From Euprymna scolopes (taxonomy: Eukaryota; Mollusca; Cephalopoda; Sepiida; Sepiolidae), in assembly GCA_024364805.1 (NCBI GenBank), contig CM044518.1, positions 75,851,599 to 75,883,768 on the forward strand: DNA of 32,170 nt, read 5' to 3'. Of this stretch, positions 19,385 to 29,846 are shown piece by piece. Position 1 is the stretch's first letter, and each line of letters opens with the position of its first letter. The position numbers and the translations under genes are program-made. Under the pieces are notes generated by a model, which saw nothing but the letters and a program-made list of their open reading frames with translations, ran no database searches and was not told the origin of the DNA.

Positions 19385-22300
19385 CACTTGTCTGAAAGCT
19401 ATGATAGCCGAAGCACTCATAAATTCATAAAAATGAACATCTTGAGATCACTCGTCCTTCATATACTACTTTCCAGTGACACAATAAACATGGCTTCCTC
19501 AAACATCACAAGAAAAACCCAAGACCACTGTGTTGCATCTATCGCAATTAATGGACAAATGTATCTACAACACCTGTGTACTCCTATTATACTTGACCAA
19601 GAATTCATGCAGCTACCATAAACGTGCAGAATTCCTTTTTAATGGAAAAATACCTCCCTTACAAATCTGTAACGTCGCACAGATGAAAATAGAACCATCT
19701 GCTCTTTTTGCCAATTTATCAAATAACTGTAAAGCAATTGCAACAAAAGGCAGGAATTACTCTGCATCTGATCGTGAATTTATTCGGAATGAAGTACATA
19801 CACTCTAAAAAGAAGTAATTATAACTAAATCTAATTCCTCATGAAGAGCCCAAGTTTTGGCAATCCACAATGAAAGACATAAGCGCCACATGGTCATTTA
19901 CTATTCTGCCACTATTAATGGATATACATTTCTTGATGCTTTTCCACTTCCAAAAGTCTCAAATATTATACGCCAACTATCACAATATAAATTTTTTAAT
20001 AAATTAGATTTGAAGTCTGCGTATTACCAATGCCCTATTCATAAAGATGAAAGAATTATAGAACATTCGAAGCAGACGGAGGCCTATACGGATTTTCTCG
20101 GTTACCTTTTGGATTAACAAACTCGGTAGCTGCGCCCCACCGCTTTATGCACAATATAATCCAAGAACACGAACTCAACGGTACCTTTGCCTATATATAT
20201 ATCATAAATGTTATCGGAGGAAAAACTTATAAAGAATTGGACGAAATTATGAAGGCATTTGAAAAAGACGTCAACCATCTTAATCTGCAAATAAACCATG
20301 AAAAATGTGAATATGGTATAACCAAACTCAAGTTTTTAGGGCACCCATTGGAAAATGGAACAATCAGTCCTGATCCAGATAGACTCACATCACTAAAAGA
20401 ATTACCAATTTCGAACTGTAGCAAGTAACTCAAACGAGCCTTAGTGCTCTTTTCATACTATTCATCATGGGTAGAGAATTTCACCTTTGATAAACACTAG
20501 CAGTTCCGCCCGGCTTTGCTAAGGCCCTATGTTCTGTTCATAACTTCATACACATATGTATATATTAAAAAGTGTGAATATGTACGGTAATGCATTTCTA
20601 TATAACAGGATTCCTTAACCAATAGGTAAAATTTTTTTAAAACTTCGACCCGAATTTTGACCCCTTAACATTTATTGTTTTGGGCTCAAATTCAATTAAA
20701 ATGTTTGACCTATGTTTAAGTAACCCACATCTAAAATCTCACGTGTTTAGACCAAAAATTGGCCGAGTAATTTGGTAGAGACCGCAGGGATCAATTTTTT
20801 TTAAAAACTTTGACCTCAATAATGACCTCTTAACATTTATTGTTTAAGGCTTAAATCAAATTATAAAGTTAGATCCATGTCCAAATATCCTATATCTAAA
20901 ATTTCAAGTGTTTAGACACAAAGTTAGCGGAGGAGTTTGGTAGAATTTCAAAAGTCAAATCGTTAAACTTTGACCGCTTAACAGTCAAATTTCTGGCCGA
21001 AAACCGATTAAAAATATTTTCCCAAATCTCAATGGCCCTCATGTCAAATCTCGAGTTTGTAGACCGAAAATTGACGGAGTTAGTAGGGAAGTTTACACAC
21101 ACAGACAGACAGACACACACACACACATAGTGTCACTTTTATAGATATATAGATTACATCATTTCTATTACTGAAAAAAACCCTCAAAAATCAATTTCAG
21201 GCAATAAAAGATGAAATTTGTAAGGTTTCAGTTGCGACCATTGTGGATGAAGTTCCATTTATAATAGAAACGGATGCATATGTGACAGCATTATCAACCT
21301 GCCTTTCTAAAAATGGATTGCCAGTAGCGTATTCTTTCAGGACCCTGATGCAGTCGAAGCGTCGACACTCAGCATTAGAACGTGAATCAGCAGCCATTGT
21401 CGAATATGTGCGTAAATGGCGTGATCTCTTACTCGGTCGACATTTTACTATCCTTACTGACCAACAGGCCGCTTTATATATCTTCAACACTCAGACACCA
21501 AACCGCATTAAAAATGATAAACTACTTCGATGGAGACTTGAACTTTCCAGCAATTCTTATGATATAGTATATAGACCAGGTTCTCTTAATAGCTCTGCAG
21601 ATACTCTGTCTCGTTCATGCTCTACTTCGTTCCCATTATCACTAATAGCTCTGCATGCAGCACTCTGTCATCTAGATTATCGAGGATGAATCATTTTGTG
21701 AGACAGAAGAATCTACCATTCTCTATGAAAGATGGTAACCGTACCTTCGTTGAATGTCAAATGTGTGCTGAACTATAACCAAGATTCTTCAAGCTCCTCT
21801 CAAGTCGTTTAATCCGTTCTCGATCACTTTTTGAACGCCTTTCAATAGATTTCATGGGTCCAAAACTATCTCCGAATAATTGCAAATACCTACTCGTTAT
21901 CGTAGATGAATATTTACGTTATTCTTTTGTCTATCCAAGCCAGAATATATCAACAAAAACTGTCATAAAATGTCTCTTTATTTACCTTCTTTGATTGTTC
22001 GGATTCCATCCATAGTGATCTAGGAAGTCAGTTCACTTCAGGTGAACTAAAAGATTTTCTCTGGCAACATATGTAATCATCCATTCAACCCCATACCATT
22101 CAATCGGCAACGGACAATGCGGGAGAGTAAATGGTACAATTTGGAAAACGATCAAACTCGCCCTTAAGACCAGGCAACTGGATGGTCATCATTGGTAAGA
22201 AGTACTTGGCATTGCTTTACACTCTATTCGATCTCTCCTTTGTAAAGCAACTAACACAACTCCACATGAGAGAATGTTCAGTTTTTCGAGAAAGTCGGAT

Positions 22301-22790
22301 ACCGGATACACCTTCCATGAGTGGTTGCAAGGAGGCACAGCTCTCCTTAGAAATTTTGTCAGTCAACACAAATCTGACCTCCTAGTAGAACCAGTAAATT
22401 AATTTCTGCAACTCCCAATTTTGCCAGAATTCTTTTCTCTGGCAGTCGCCAGTCAACAGTCCCACAGAAGACCTAGCTCCTACCCCTGCCACTGACCCAT
22501 CCTTTACAAACCTGAGATCTCCTGTCTTCACTGATCGTTGTAAACCACCAGAGTCTACCCTATTAAATAGCTCTGCACCAGAAATGACTGATCAATAGGA
22601 ATCCTCTAAGAATACTGTCACACCAAATAATGAATCTTTGTGAAGGTCTAGAAACAGAAGAGTAGCAACAGACAGACGCGAAGAAGAACGTATTGAGATT
22701 TCTTGCAGAATTAACAAAACGGGGACAGAAGATCATCCATAACCCGAAATTTAAATAAAATGCGCTGTACAGAATCAAAAAAAAAAAAAA
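19385..22790 (+). mobile_element. Ty3/gypsy LTR retrotransposon, pol fossil
   Basis: The order of parts is that of Ty3/gypsy: an aspartic-protease-like region (about 19390-19620), RT (about 19860-20490, with LDLKSAYYQCPI), RNase H (21240-21640, with ETDAYVTAL and a TDQQAAL box), and integrase (about 21690-22400, with SIDFMGPK and YHSIGNGQCGRVN). A basic tail runs to an A-run near 22778-22790. The integrase after RNase H separates it from Ty1/copia. It is broken, with roughly ten or more disabling changes, and no LTRs or gag were recognised, so it is an old partial copy. An antisense Helitron (20497-21153) lies between the RT and RNase H regions. Confidence 0.85.
20497..21153 (-). mobile_element. 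Non-autonomous Helitron copy 3, nested in the LTR fossil
   Basis: On the minus strand it starts TCTATATATCTATAAAAGTG after an A and ends GCCGGGCGGAACTGCTAG before a T, so both termini and the A/T insertion context fit a Helitron. The hairpin block (GCCTTAGCAAAGCCGGGC, plus 20508-20525) lies a few bases before CTAG. Inside are the family blocks seen at 5568 and 6949: the CTGTCTG-rich start, GGTCAAAGTTTAACGATTTGA, CTCTACCAAATTACTC and AATAAATGTTAAGGGGTC. At 657 bases it is the cleanest complete copy here. No protein is encoded. Confidence 0.8.
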
Positions 22791-23456
22791 CAACGTTGGA
22801 AATTGGCGCGTTCGTCCATTCATTCTGTTTGTAGTCCGTTTATTATGCATCACTACTGGTTGTATTTTATGTTAAGTAAAACATTTTGCTCATTTAAAAA
22901 GGTCTTCATTTTTATTGCACATACATTGCCTTGGTGTTTTATATGTATGATGCATGCTTTATTATGTTGCAAAGCTTGGTCCAGTAATAGTTTACGAATT
23001 TTCTCACTATAGCTCACACTTTATTCCTTGCAGATCTCAATGCATTTTTTATCATTTTTATCATTTTTTTAATAATATTGAAAATATTCTATGTCCCTCG
23101 ACTTCTGACCTTTGACACCATTTGCTAAAGAGAGAGAATAATATTGTAATATGATAATGAGGATCATTTGTTTGATTGCAATTATTTATTCGACTTCATT
23201 TGTATTTCCTACATGTTTGTTGACCATTCTTTCTCCTCTTATCTTTGAATCTTATTCATACTCTTCCTTCTCTTTATAGTGTGGAGTTTTTTCTTTTTCT
23301 TTTGGCATTTCTATCCTCTGCCTCCGTTCACAAATTGTTTTATTTTTACTTTTTTATCCACTCTTTGAAAATTTACCTTAAACAATATCAGAACTATTGT
23401 GGACTTCTAAAAAGATATTTTGTACACTTTCACAAGCCACAAAAACGAATATTTTC

Positions 23457-23457
<1 letters not shown>
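22791..23457. other. AT-rich spacer
   Basis: No gene recognised. It may include the 3' flank or a worn terminal repeat of the LTR fossil, but no repeat copy was found to show that. Confidence 0.4.
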
Positions 23458-23553
<96 letters not shown>

Positions 23554-23560
23554 CACACAC
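23458..23560. repeat. (TA)n(CA)n microsatellite
   Basis: About 44 TA units passing into ACACAC. The Tyr-Ile frames over it are artefacts. Confidence 0.95.
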
Positions 23561-23589
23561 AATTTGAATTTGATTCTTCCAGTATAAGT

Positions 23590-25080
23590 TTAGGTATAAA
23601 AATATTGCAAGATTTCTATTGCTTTTCTGGTGAATCAAGTGAAACGTAAAAATATTAGCAGTTAGCAAAAATAGTCTACGTGTATTATGAGGTCGACAAA
23701 ATCTACAATGATGTTTTATAATCCGTTTGCAGAAAAATATAATAGATGTATTAAACTTTTTCACAGATAACATTATTGGGAGTCCATACTTCTCAATTTG
23801 ACTATGGCTTCTCTCCGCACGTAGTAAAATTATTGAAGCCTAAGCTATAAGTTTTCGTACACCATTCTTAAATTTGTGTAGAACACGAACTCTATGCCAT
23901 AATTACTTGCACCTGCAGCTACAATTATTACCATTTTCGGATCGTTGTGTGTTAAAACAAGATCGGTATTTTTATGCATTTTTGCGTTCTCTCGTCCAGC
24001 ATCACTTCTTATTTTACTCAATTCATTCAATGGCGTTTCAATTCGTGCATATTAGGAAGATATAAATTGTAGTAGTCTAATAAATCAAGAAATTATTGTA
24101 GTTTACGTTATTCGGAACAGACATAATTATTTATGACTTCCGTTGTTTTTGGCCTCGGTTGTTTGCATTCAAAATCGATTATCTGACCAAAATATTCTAT
24201 GTTGTCTATAAAAATGTGCACTTTTCAAATCCAACTTTAAATCCGTATATCTCAATTCTAAAAGACTCTCGGACATGATTTTGCGTTCTTCAAAATTTTA
24301 ACTCTTTATTAATATGTCGTTTTAGTATGCCATTGCGTATTGCAGACCAAACAACATGTGTTTTTGGTTCAATACTTTATACATTTTTCTACTACTTTAG
24401 CCTGTAGATACGCTTCCGACAAATTAATTTCTAGGGGGTTTCCTTCCATTAAACTTGAAAAATATCAACTCTGGTGTCGGATGTGGATAAGAGCGATCAT
24501 TTAGACATTCATTCAGACGTTTATTTGATTGTTTTCCTGTAGTGATCTGCTCTTACTTCTTTTCATTTGAAGCTTCTTAATTCTGTGTCTTTCATTTCCA
24601 CGATGAATGAAATTAACTTTTCTTTCCAGCTTTAATCATCGTTCTACGTTGTCTTTAGTCCGAATCTCATTTCAATCATTGTGCAACAACGAAATTCGTC
24701 AGCAAAATGTTTTATTAAATTCATTTTTTAAATCCTTAACAAATTTTCAATGCCTTTTTCGATGCATTGAATCTCTTGCAAAACGCATGTATCGGCTTCT
24801 TCCATGAATAAAATTAAATTGAGAACAAATTTGAGTTTAGATAACAAAATGCAATTCGTATACTTCGTATTTTCGTGAGTGCATAACTTCTCTACATGAT
24901 AATTTCTTAATTAGACCATGACTGGCACCTTTTTGCAAAAATAAACTTGTACTTTTTAAAGTATGTAGAAAAAGTAGTTCTTTCTTAGGTTTATATCTAA
25001 ATACTGACAGCGAATTTGCTGCACATTTGAAAAAAGTTTTCGAATTTTGGTCTCGTCTACGTTGCTTTAACAAGATTTTT
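23590..25080 (-). mobile_element. Second Ty3/gypsy pol fossil, antisense
   Basis: On the minus strand, family-typical pieces appear in the right order: an INLSEAYLQAKV segment (near 24430), EYFGQIIDFECKQPRPKT (near 24200), DYYNLYLPNMHELKR (near 24080-24035), then the start of RNase H VLTHNDPKMVII...ASNYGI (23970-23890) and SHSQIEKYGL...VKKF (near 23800-23755). This is the RT-to-RNase H part of a Ty3/gypsy element, of a different lineage from the one at 19385. It is heavily broken (well over ten disabling changes), so it is older. Protease, integrase and LTRs were not recognised. The segment above 24540 is the least certain. Confidence 0.7.
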
Positions 25081-25119
25081 TGGAGATGCTAGTTGTTTTA
25101 TAATTTACTTTTGCACATC

Positions 25120-26213
25120 ATAAGAGTAGTGGTAGATGGACAAAAATCGGAGGCCTGGAATATAAATGCTGGAGTCCCTCAGGGGCCAATCCTAGGCCCA
25201 CCTCTTTTCCTGGTCTACATCAATGACCTCCCTAAACACATACTTAAATCATTCGTTGACATCTATGCTGATGACACGACCATCTACAGCAACACATCAA
25301 AGACTGTAAATGACAAACTTCTCTCTGATTCTCTTTCCTCTGATCTCGAGCGCGTGGTTCAGTGGGGGAAGATGTGGCTGGTTACTTTTAATGCATCCAA
25401 AACCAAACTCCTATTCTTACATCATCAACGCTCTGATCCCCATCTGGCATCAATTGTGATGGATGACTCGTCTGGGTGAGGCCCCATGTTTTGACAAGCT
25501 TCTGGGTTTGATCTTTACTCCTGATCTGAAATGGAACACGTACATCAAGTCTGTTGCCAAGGTCGCTGGGAAAATGGTGGGATCCTTCTACCGCTCCAGA
25601 AGATATTTCACTACTGATGCAATTCTCTATCTATATAAAAGCTAAGTACGTCCAAGGATGGAATACTGTTGCCATATCTGGGTAGGAGCTGCTAAAAACA
25701 GCCTATCCTGCCTCGACAGAGTACAAAATAGACTTCGTGGCTTAGTGGGGGGATGCCTTTTTCTCTACCCTGCAACCTCTCTCCCATAGAAGAGACGTTG
25801 CGAGCCTATCCTTGTTTTATCGTTATTTCTATGGCAGGTGCTCGTCTGAACTCCAATCTCTGGTCCCCCCTCGCCAATCTTTCACGAAAAACACCCGTCT
25901 AGCCGAATCCACTGTGCAAAATTTCCCCCACTCTATATCTGTACCAAAAATCAAAACTCGGATTCCATGAACAAAGCTTCTTTCTTAGAACTGCATGCCT
26001 GCCTGTGGAACTCTGTTCTGTCTGCCTGCTTCCCACCGGACTACAACTTGGATGTCTTCAAGTCCAATGTTAACAAATTCCTAATGAACCGCCCCCTTAA
26101 GTAAACACTTCATCAAATCTCCACACTAACGTAATGTACTTGCAATAACCCTTGTCCCTGAGTGGCTCCCGGGCCTTGATAAGTGGTGATCACTGTGTAA
26201 AAAAAAAAAAAAA
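25120..26213 (+). mobile_element. APE-type LINE, 5'-truncated 3' half with poly-A
   Basis: Begins inside the RT: VVVDGQKSEAWNINAGVPQG (motif B), LVYINDLP, and the catalytic YADD at 25264-25275, still intact. Later parts shift frame: FDKLLGLIFTPDLKWN and MVGSFYRSRRYF (25463-25645), MEYCCHIW, LSHRRDVASL-type sequence (near 25780-25810), and a C-terminal NVNKFLMNRPLK ending at a TAA at 26102-26104. A 94-base 3' untranslated region and a 15-A tail (26199-26213) follow. It is the same family as copies A/B and the antisense insert at 5794-6776, and the best guide here to the element's 3' end. A short internal loss near 25475 joins MDDSSG to EAPCFDK. Not functional. Confidence 0.88.
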
Positions 26214-26964
26214 TACATCTGTCTGTTGTTTCTAGTACATTTTTTGTCGCTGTAGAAACTGATATTTTAATTACTGTACTGCGGCCCCTAGCGGGTTTGT
26301 CAATTCCGTTGTTTCGTATTCAGTATAAAATCCAACAATCAGTTGCCGAGTAATTAAATACTTTTGTTAAGACAATGTAATTTTACTTTTTACCTTCAAT
26401 CTTTTTTTTTTTAAATTAGCGTTCGTTTAAATTTCTTTTCAACAATTCAAATCCTTTCTATATTGTGTGTTGAAATCTGTTTTGAAGTGAATACAATTAT
26501 TCGTACGTTCTATCGTCGACTAGATTATTTTATATTTCGAAATTACGTTTTTAAGTGTTCGGTGGTCCACTGAATAAGGTGAAAAAAACTTCCAGTTTCG
26601 CAAATTGAAAGGTCGCAATTAAGCTCGTATCTGTTAATACTATATAGATTATGTGCAAGTTCGTAGTCGAATCCTTTTTTGCTTATTCGTTGAAGATTAT
26701 ATGTGATTTCCTACTCAGATACCTCCTCATTTATCTAATATAAATTGGATGTGAATTCTTTCTCGAATATTTCGTTGCAAATCTAATATAGATTAGATGT
26801 GAGTTTTTTCTCGAATGTTTCGTTGCCGTTTTCCAGAGGAAATATAATCAATATAAAAAATGTGAATACTTTTGAAATCTAAGCTAAGAAATAAGTAGGG
26901 AGAAGTAATCAGAGAAGGATGCAGAACATTTGAGAAGAAAGGTGTTAAGACTGAAGTATTGTAA
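26214..26964. other. AT-rich spacer with a 47-bp tandem duplication
   Basis: No gene recognised. A unit ATCTAATATA...TTCGTTGC is doubled at 26733-26780 and 26781-26827 with few changes. Confidence 0.5.
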
Positions 26965-27321
26965 TGTGCTCTTAGGAAGCCGGATGAATCTGCCGATTAT
27001 AAACAAGAACTGAAATGCACAATCCGTCGCAGATTTCCACGGTCTAAGGCTGGTTTGGTAAAACATGTAAAGTCACACAACGTTAAACAAGACCAACAAT
27101 TCCATGAGGATGTGATGCAACCCGGACCACTTTAGTATTGTTGCAATATCTGTAGATTGGTGAAAAAATCTGCAAGCGGTTTCATTATGGACTCAAAGGT
27201 GCACAATAAAACTCTGTCGACAAGTACTACCAAATATTGCAAGTTCCCCTGGCATATTTGCGAGAGATTATGCAAAAGTGAAAGTCGGTTGAAGACCATC
27301 TACTTGCACACAGATGGTTGA
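26965..27321 (+). pseudogene. Decayed C2H2-zinc-finger-like fragment
   Basis: One frame, bounded by TAA 26962-26964 and TGA 27319-27321 and interrupted once by TAG at 27133-27135, contains three related modules. The first is KCTIRRRFPRSKAGLVKHVKSH (from 27013), lacking the second cysteine. The second is YCCNICRLVKKSASG...KVH (27136-27200), with C-x2-C but the first histidine replaced. The third is [15 protein letters not shown]...LH (from about 27250), with only one cysteine of the pair and a poor histidine pair. The shared C-x2-C-x-R-x-x-x-S-x-x-G/R-L-x-x-H wording suggests degenerate C2H2 fingers. It could come from a host gene or from a zinc-finger tail of a LINE; I cannot tell which. Confidence 0.5.
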
Positions 27322-27363
27322 TATCTACCTGAAAAGATGGCAATCGGTCAAGAAGTGGCAATC

Positions 27364-27368
<5 letters not shown>

Positions 27369-27454
<86 letters not shown>
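27369..27454. repeat. (TA)n microsatellite
   Basis: About 43 TA units just downstream of the zinc-finger-like fragment. Confidence 0.95.
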
Positions 27455-27456
<2 letters not shown>

Positions 27457-28315
27457 TTTATTGATTTCAAAACCCCTATACGTTGAGTCATATATGCATA
27501 TTTTGCATGAGAGAATCCTCGAACTCAGTAGATCTTGGATTGGTATATATTCGGAAAAATTCCTTTTCTAGTCCAATGTCAAGTATGGGCTTCTAATCTC
27601 AGGATTTGGAAATTTATAGGGTGTAGAAATTTACACACCCATGTATGTATTTCATTATCGATGGGAATATATGCAATAGAATTGAACATTGATTACATAT
27701 TTGATGCACTATCTCCGCACCCGAAAGGATTCTGGATTTCTTCTACCAACGGATCTTTATATCGCCGACGAGGACGACCATTTCGTAAGCCCTTCGAAAT
27801 AATAGTATGGGACAACCAAACATTCTTGATATATGGGATTACTGATTTTTCCCTGGATCACTACTCCTCCGACCTGGCAGTAATATCTCGGAAAATATTG
27901 AAATCATTCTGATAATGGACTGCCCAGGTTGTATGAAATCCTTTTTCTATGACTCTTATTCGCCATTCAAATAACATTTTCAAAATATGTGCTGAAAAGC
28001 AAAATTCTTCTTTATTCATAGCTGAATATTTTGCTAATTGCATTTCATTTCCTCTGTTGATATAAGCCATTATTGAAAATCCATGTTTTAAGGAAATAAA
28101 TATAATTTTCTCTATATATTCCTTGTTTCAAACAATAAATTCTTAACTTAAATATATGTGTATATATTTGGATTTACAGAATTGAACTTTAATCAGTAAA
28201 CTTATATATTGCTCTATTTCTTTTAAGTATTGAGCTTTAGCTTTTTGGCTAGGATCATCCAAAAAGTATTACCTTATTATTTTACAGGATGATTCACTTG
28301 ATCTCTAATCTGTGA

Positions 28316-28317
<2 letters not shown>
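27455..28317. other. Spacer with an unrecognised 125-codon frame
   Basis: A plus-strand frame at 27535-27912 contains a stretch of ordinary composition (SSTNGSLYRRRGRPFRKPFE) but matches no family I know, and a minus-strand frame overlaps its end (27861-28070). Without homology or a promoter I do not call either a gene. The rest is AT-rich. Confidence 0.3.

Positions 28318-28350
<33 letters not shown>
28318..28350. repeat. (TA)n microsatellite
   Basis: About 16 TA units forming the left border of the repeat at 28351. Confidence 0.95.
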
Positions 28351-28353
<3 letters not shown>

Positions 28354-28666
28354 ACGATGATTGTAACGTCTTATCAGACAAGTGCCACTCCCTCAGCCAT
28401 TAAAAATCCATGAGCCCAAATGTCTGAGAGAGTATCTATACAAATATGATGTTACAGAGTCTTAGCTTTGTACGACAGCTAAGTTTTTCTCTCGGTTCAA
28501 AATGTTGAGATCCAGCAACAAGCAAGAGCAAGATAGCCAGCAACAAATTAAACTGCAGACCAGCTTAATGCGGGTACTGGTCTTCCGCTTTATGGTTTTT
28601 TAAATCAGAGATTTGCTTCTCCTAGAAATGTTGCCTTCACCCCGGCTTACGGGAGCCCTCTCTACC

Positions 28667-28669
<3 letters not shown>
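28351..28669. repeat. Probable interspersed repeat bordered by TA tracts
   Basis: A 319-base non-AT-rich block with a TA microsatellite at each edge. It ends in a GC-rich part (CCCCGGCTTACGGGAGCCCT) unlike its surroundings and contains CAGCAACAAGCAAGAGCAAG. It reminds me of repeats common in cephalopod genomes, but that is memory and not shown by this window, which holds one copy. No pol III boxes or coding frame were seen. Confidence 0.4.

Positions 28670-28742
<73 letters not shown>
28670..28742. repeat. (TA)n microsatellite
   Basis: About 36 TA units forming the right border of the repeat at 28351-28669. Confidence 0.95.
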
Positions 28743-28744
<2 letters not shown>

Positions 28745-29516
28745 TCTTATAATATTTTTTTGTATTGATATTCATATGAATAAACATTATTCTATCTATT
28801 TGAAAAAAAATAACTGTTATATATAGTTCGTGGATTTGCATTCATCTGCAAAAGATCTAGCTAATTTGCATATTCTTTTAAACATTCATTTAAATTAATT
28901 CTCTGTTAGTTTTTTTTTCTTATGGGATAATCATCTTTTGTACACTACATTCATGCAGATATTCTACATGATTTATACTTACGTAATATTTGCGTAAAAA
29001 CGCTTACAGTAAACACAAACCTATTTCTATATATATTGCGTATATACATATATATATTTATTTAAAAACATTTTGCCTACCTAACTCCTCTGGCAGTTTT
29101 TGGTTTAAAGACATGCAACTTAATGTATGGGGTATACTAGCCCATGCGAAACTTTATATTAGGGCTTTAGCCGGGGAAAATCGGCGCAAATATGCGAAAA
29201 TTAAAAAAAAACGGAATTTGCCAGGTGAAGGTCAAACGATGGCATTACGAATATGCAGGCGTAACGTAAGAGGTAGTGGTTTATGTTTTAATTTTTAGTT
29301 TTGTAGCAAACATATCTTCATAGCTGAGACATTAACGCCAAAGGAACAAGTGAATCGTAAGGTAAACGTTTTTGTTTTGATTCTCGGTGGTGGCGCCAAA
29401 TCATTTCTTTTTTATAAACTTTTTAAATTATTACTATATATTGGGTCATATAAATTATAATACTTACGACATCTGTATTAATCAAACCATCACATTTAAG
29501 CATATTTTTACGACCG
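28743..29516. other. AT-rich spacer
   Basis: No gene recognised. The frame at 28990-29298 shows no domain. The part from about 29060 to 29300 is less AT-rich and may be a worn repeat. Confidence 0.4.
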
Positions 29517-29760
29517 GGTATTGCCGGCCGACATGCAATACCGACATATATAGATACATATTCAGAAGAAATTTTTCTCCGTGTGTAAGTTCGTTTTCTA
29601 TGAACTCTTAAACGGCTGCGCCGATATCTTGCAATTTTACACAAATGTACTTTATGTGCCTGGTCGTATTTTAGATAGGTTATGTATCGAAATATCTTCT
29701 ATAAGTATCGATAATCGATAATCGAATAAATATTATGAACGGAAGGAACGGGTGATTTTG
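29517..29760 (+). repeat. Hairpin plus transposon-like block, family unknown
   Basis: GGTATTGC at 29517-29524 pairs with GCAATACC at 29535-29542. Downstream, TATATATAGATAC, then GTGTGTAAGTTCGTTTTCTATGAACTC and AAACGGCTGCGCCGAT resemble the start of small non-autonomous elements found in invertebrates (an opening TA-rich motif followed by an AACGGCTG..CGAT block). No matching end was found. It is distinct from the Helitron family at 5568. Confidence 0.3.
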
Positions 29761-29846
29761 ACTAAATTTAACGCCTTACACAGCCTAACATCAAAAGTGC
29801 ATTTAAGAAATTTTATTACTGCACACAACGAAACACTCTGCACATA

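Noticed and set aside
23461-23773. Poly Tyr-Ile reading frames, also at 7549-7794, 15685-15952 and 27314-27571
   Set aside because: They are translations of TA microsatellites, one of them across an N gap.
27535-27912. A 125-codon plus-strand frame with ordinary composition
   Set aside because: No family recognised, no splice or promoter context, and AT-rich surroundings; too weak to call a gene.
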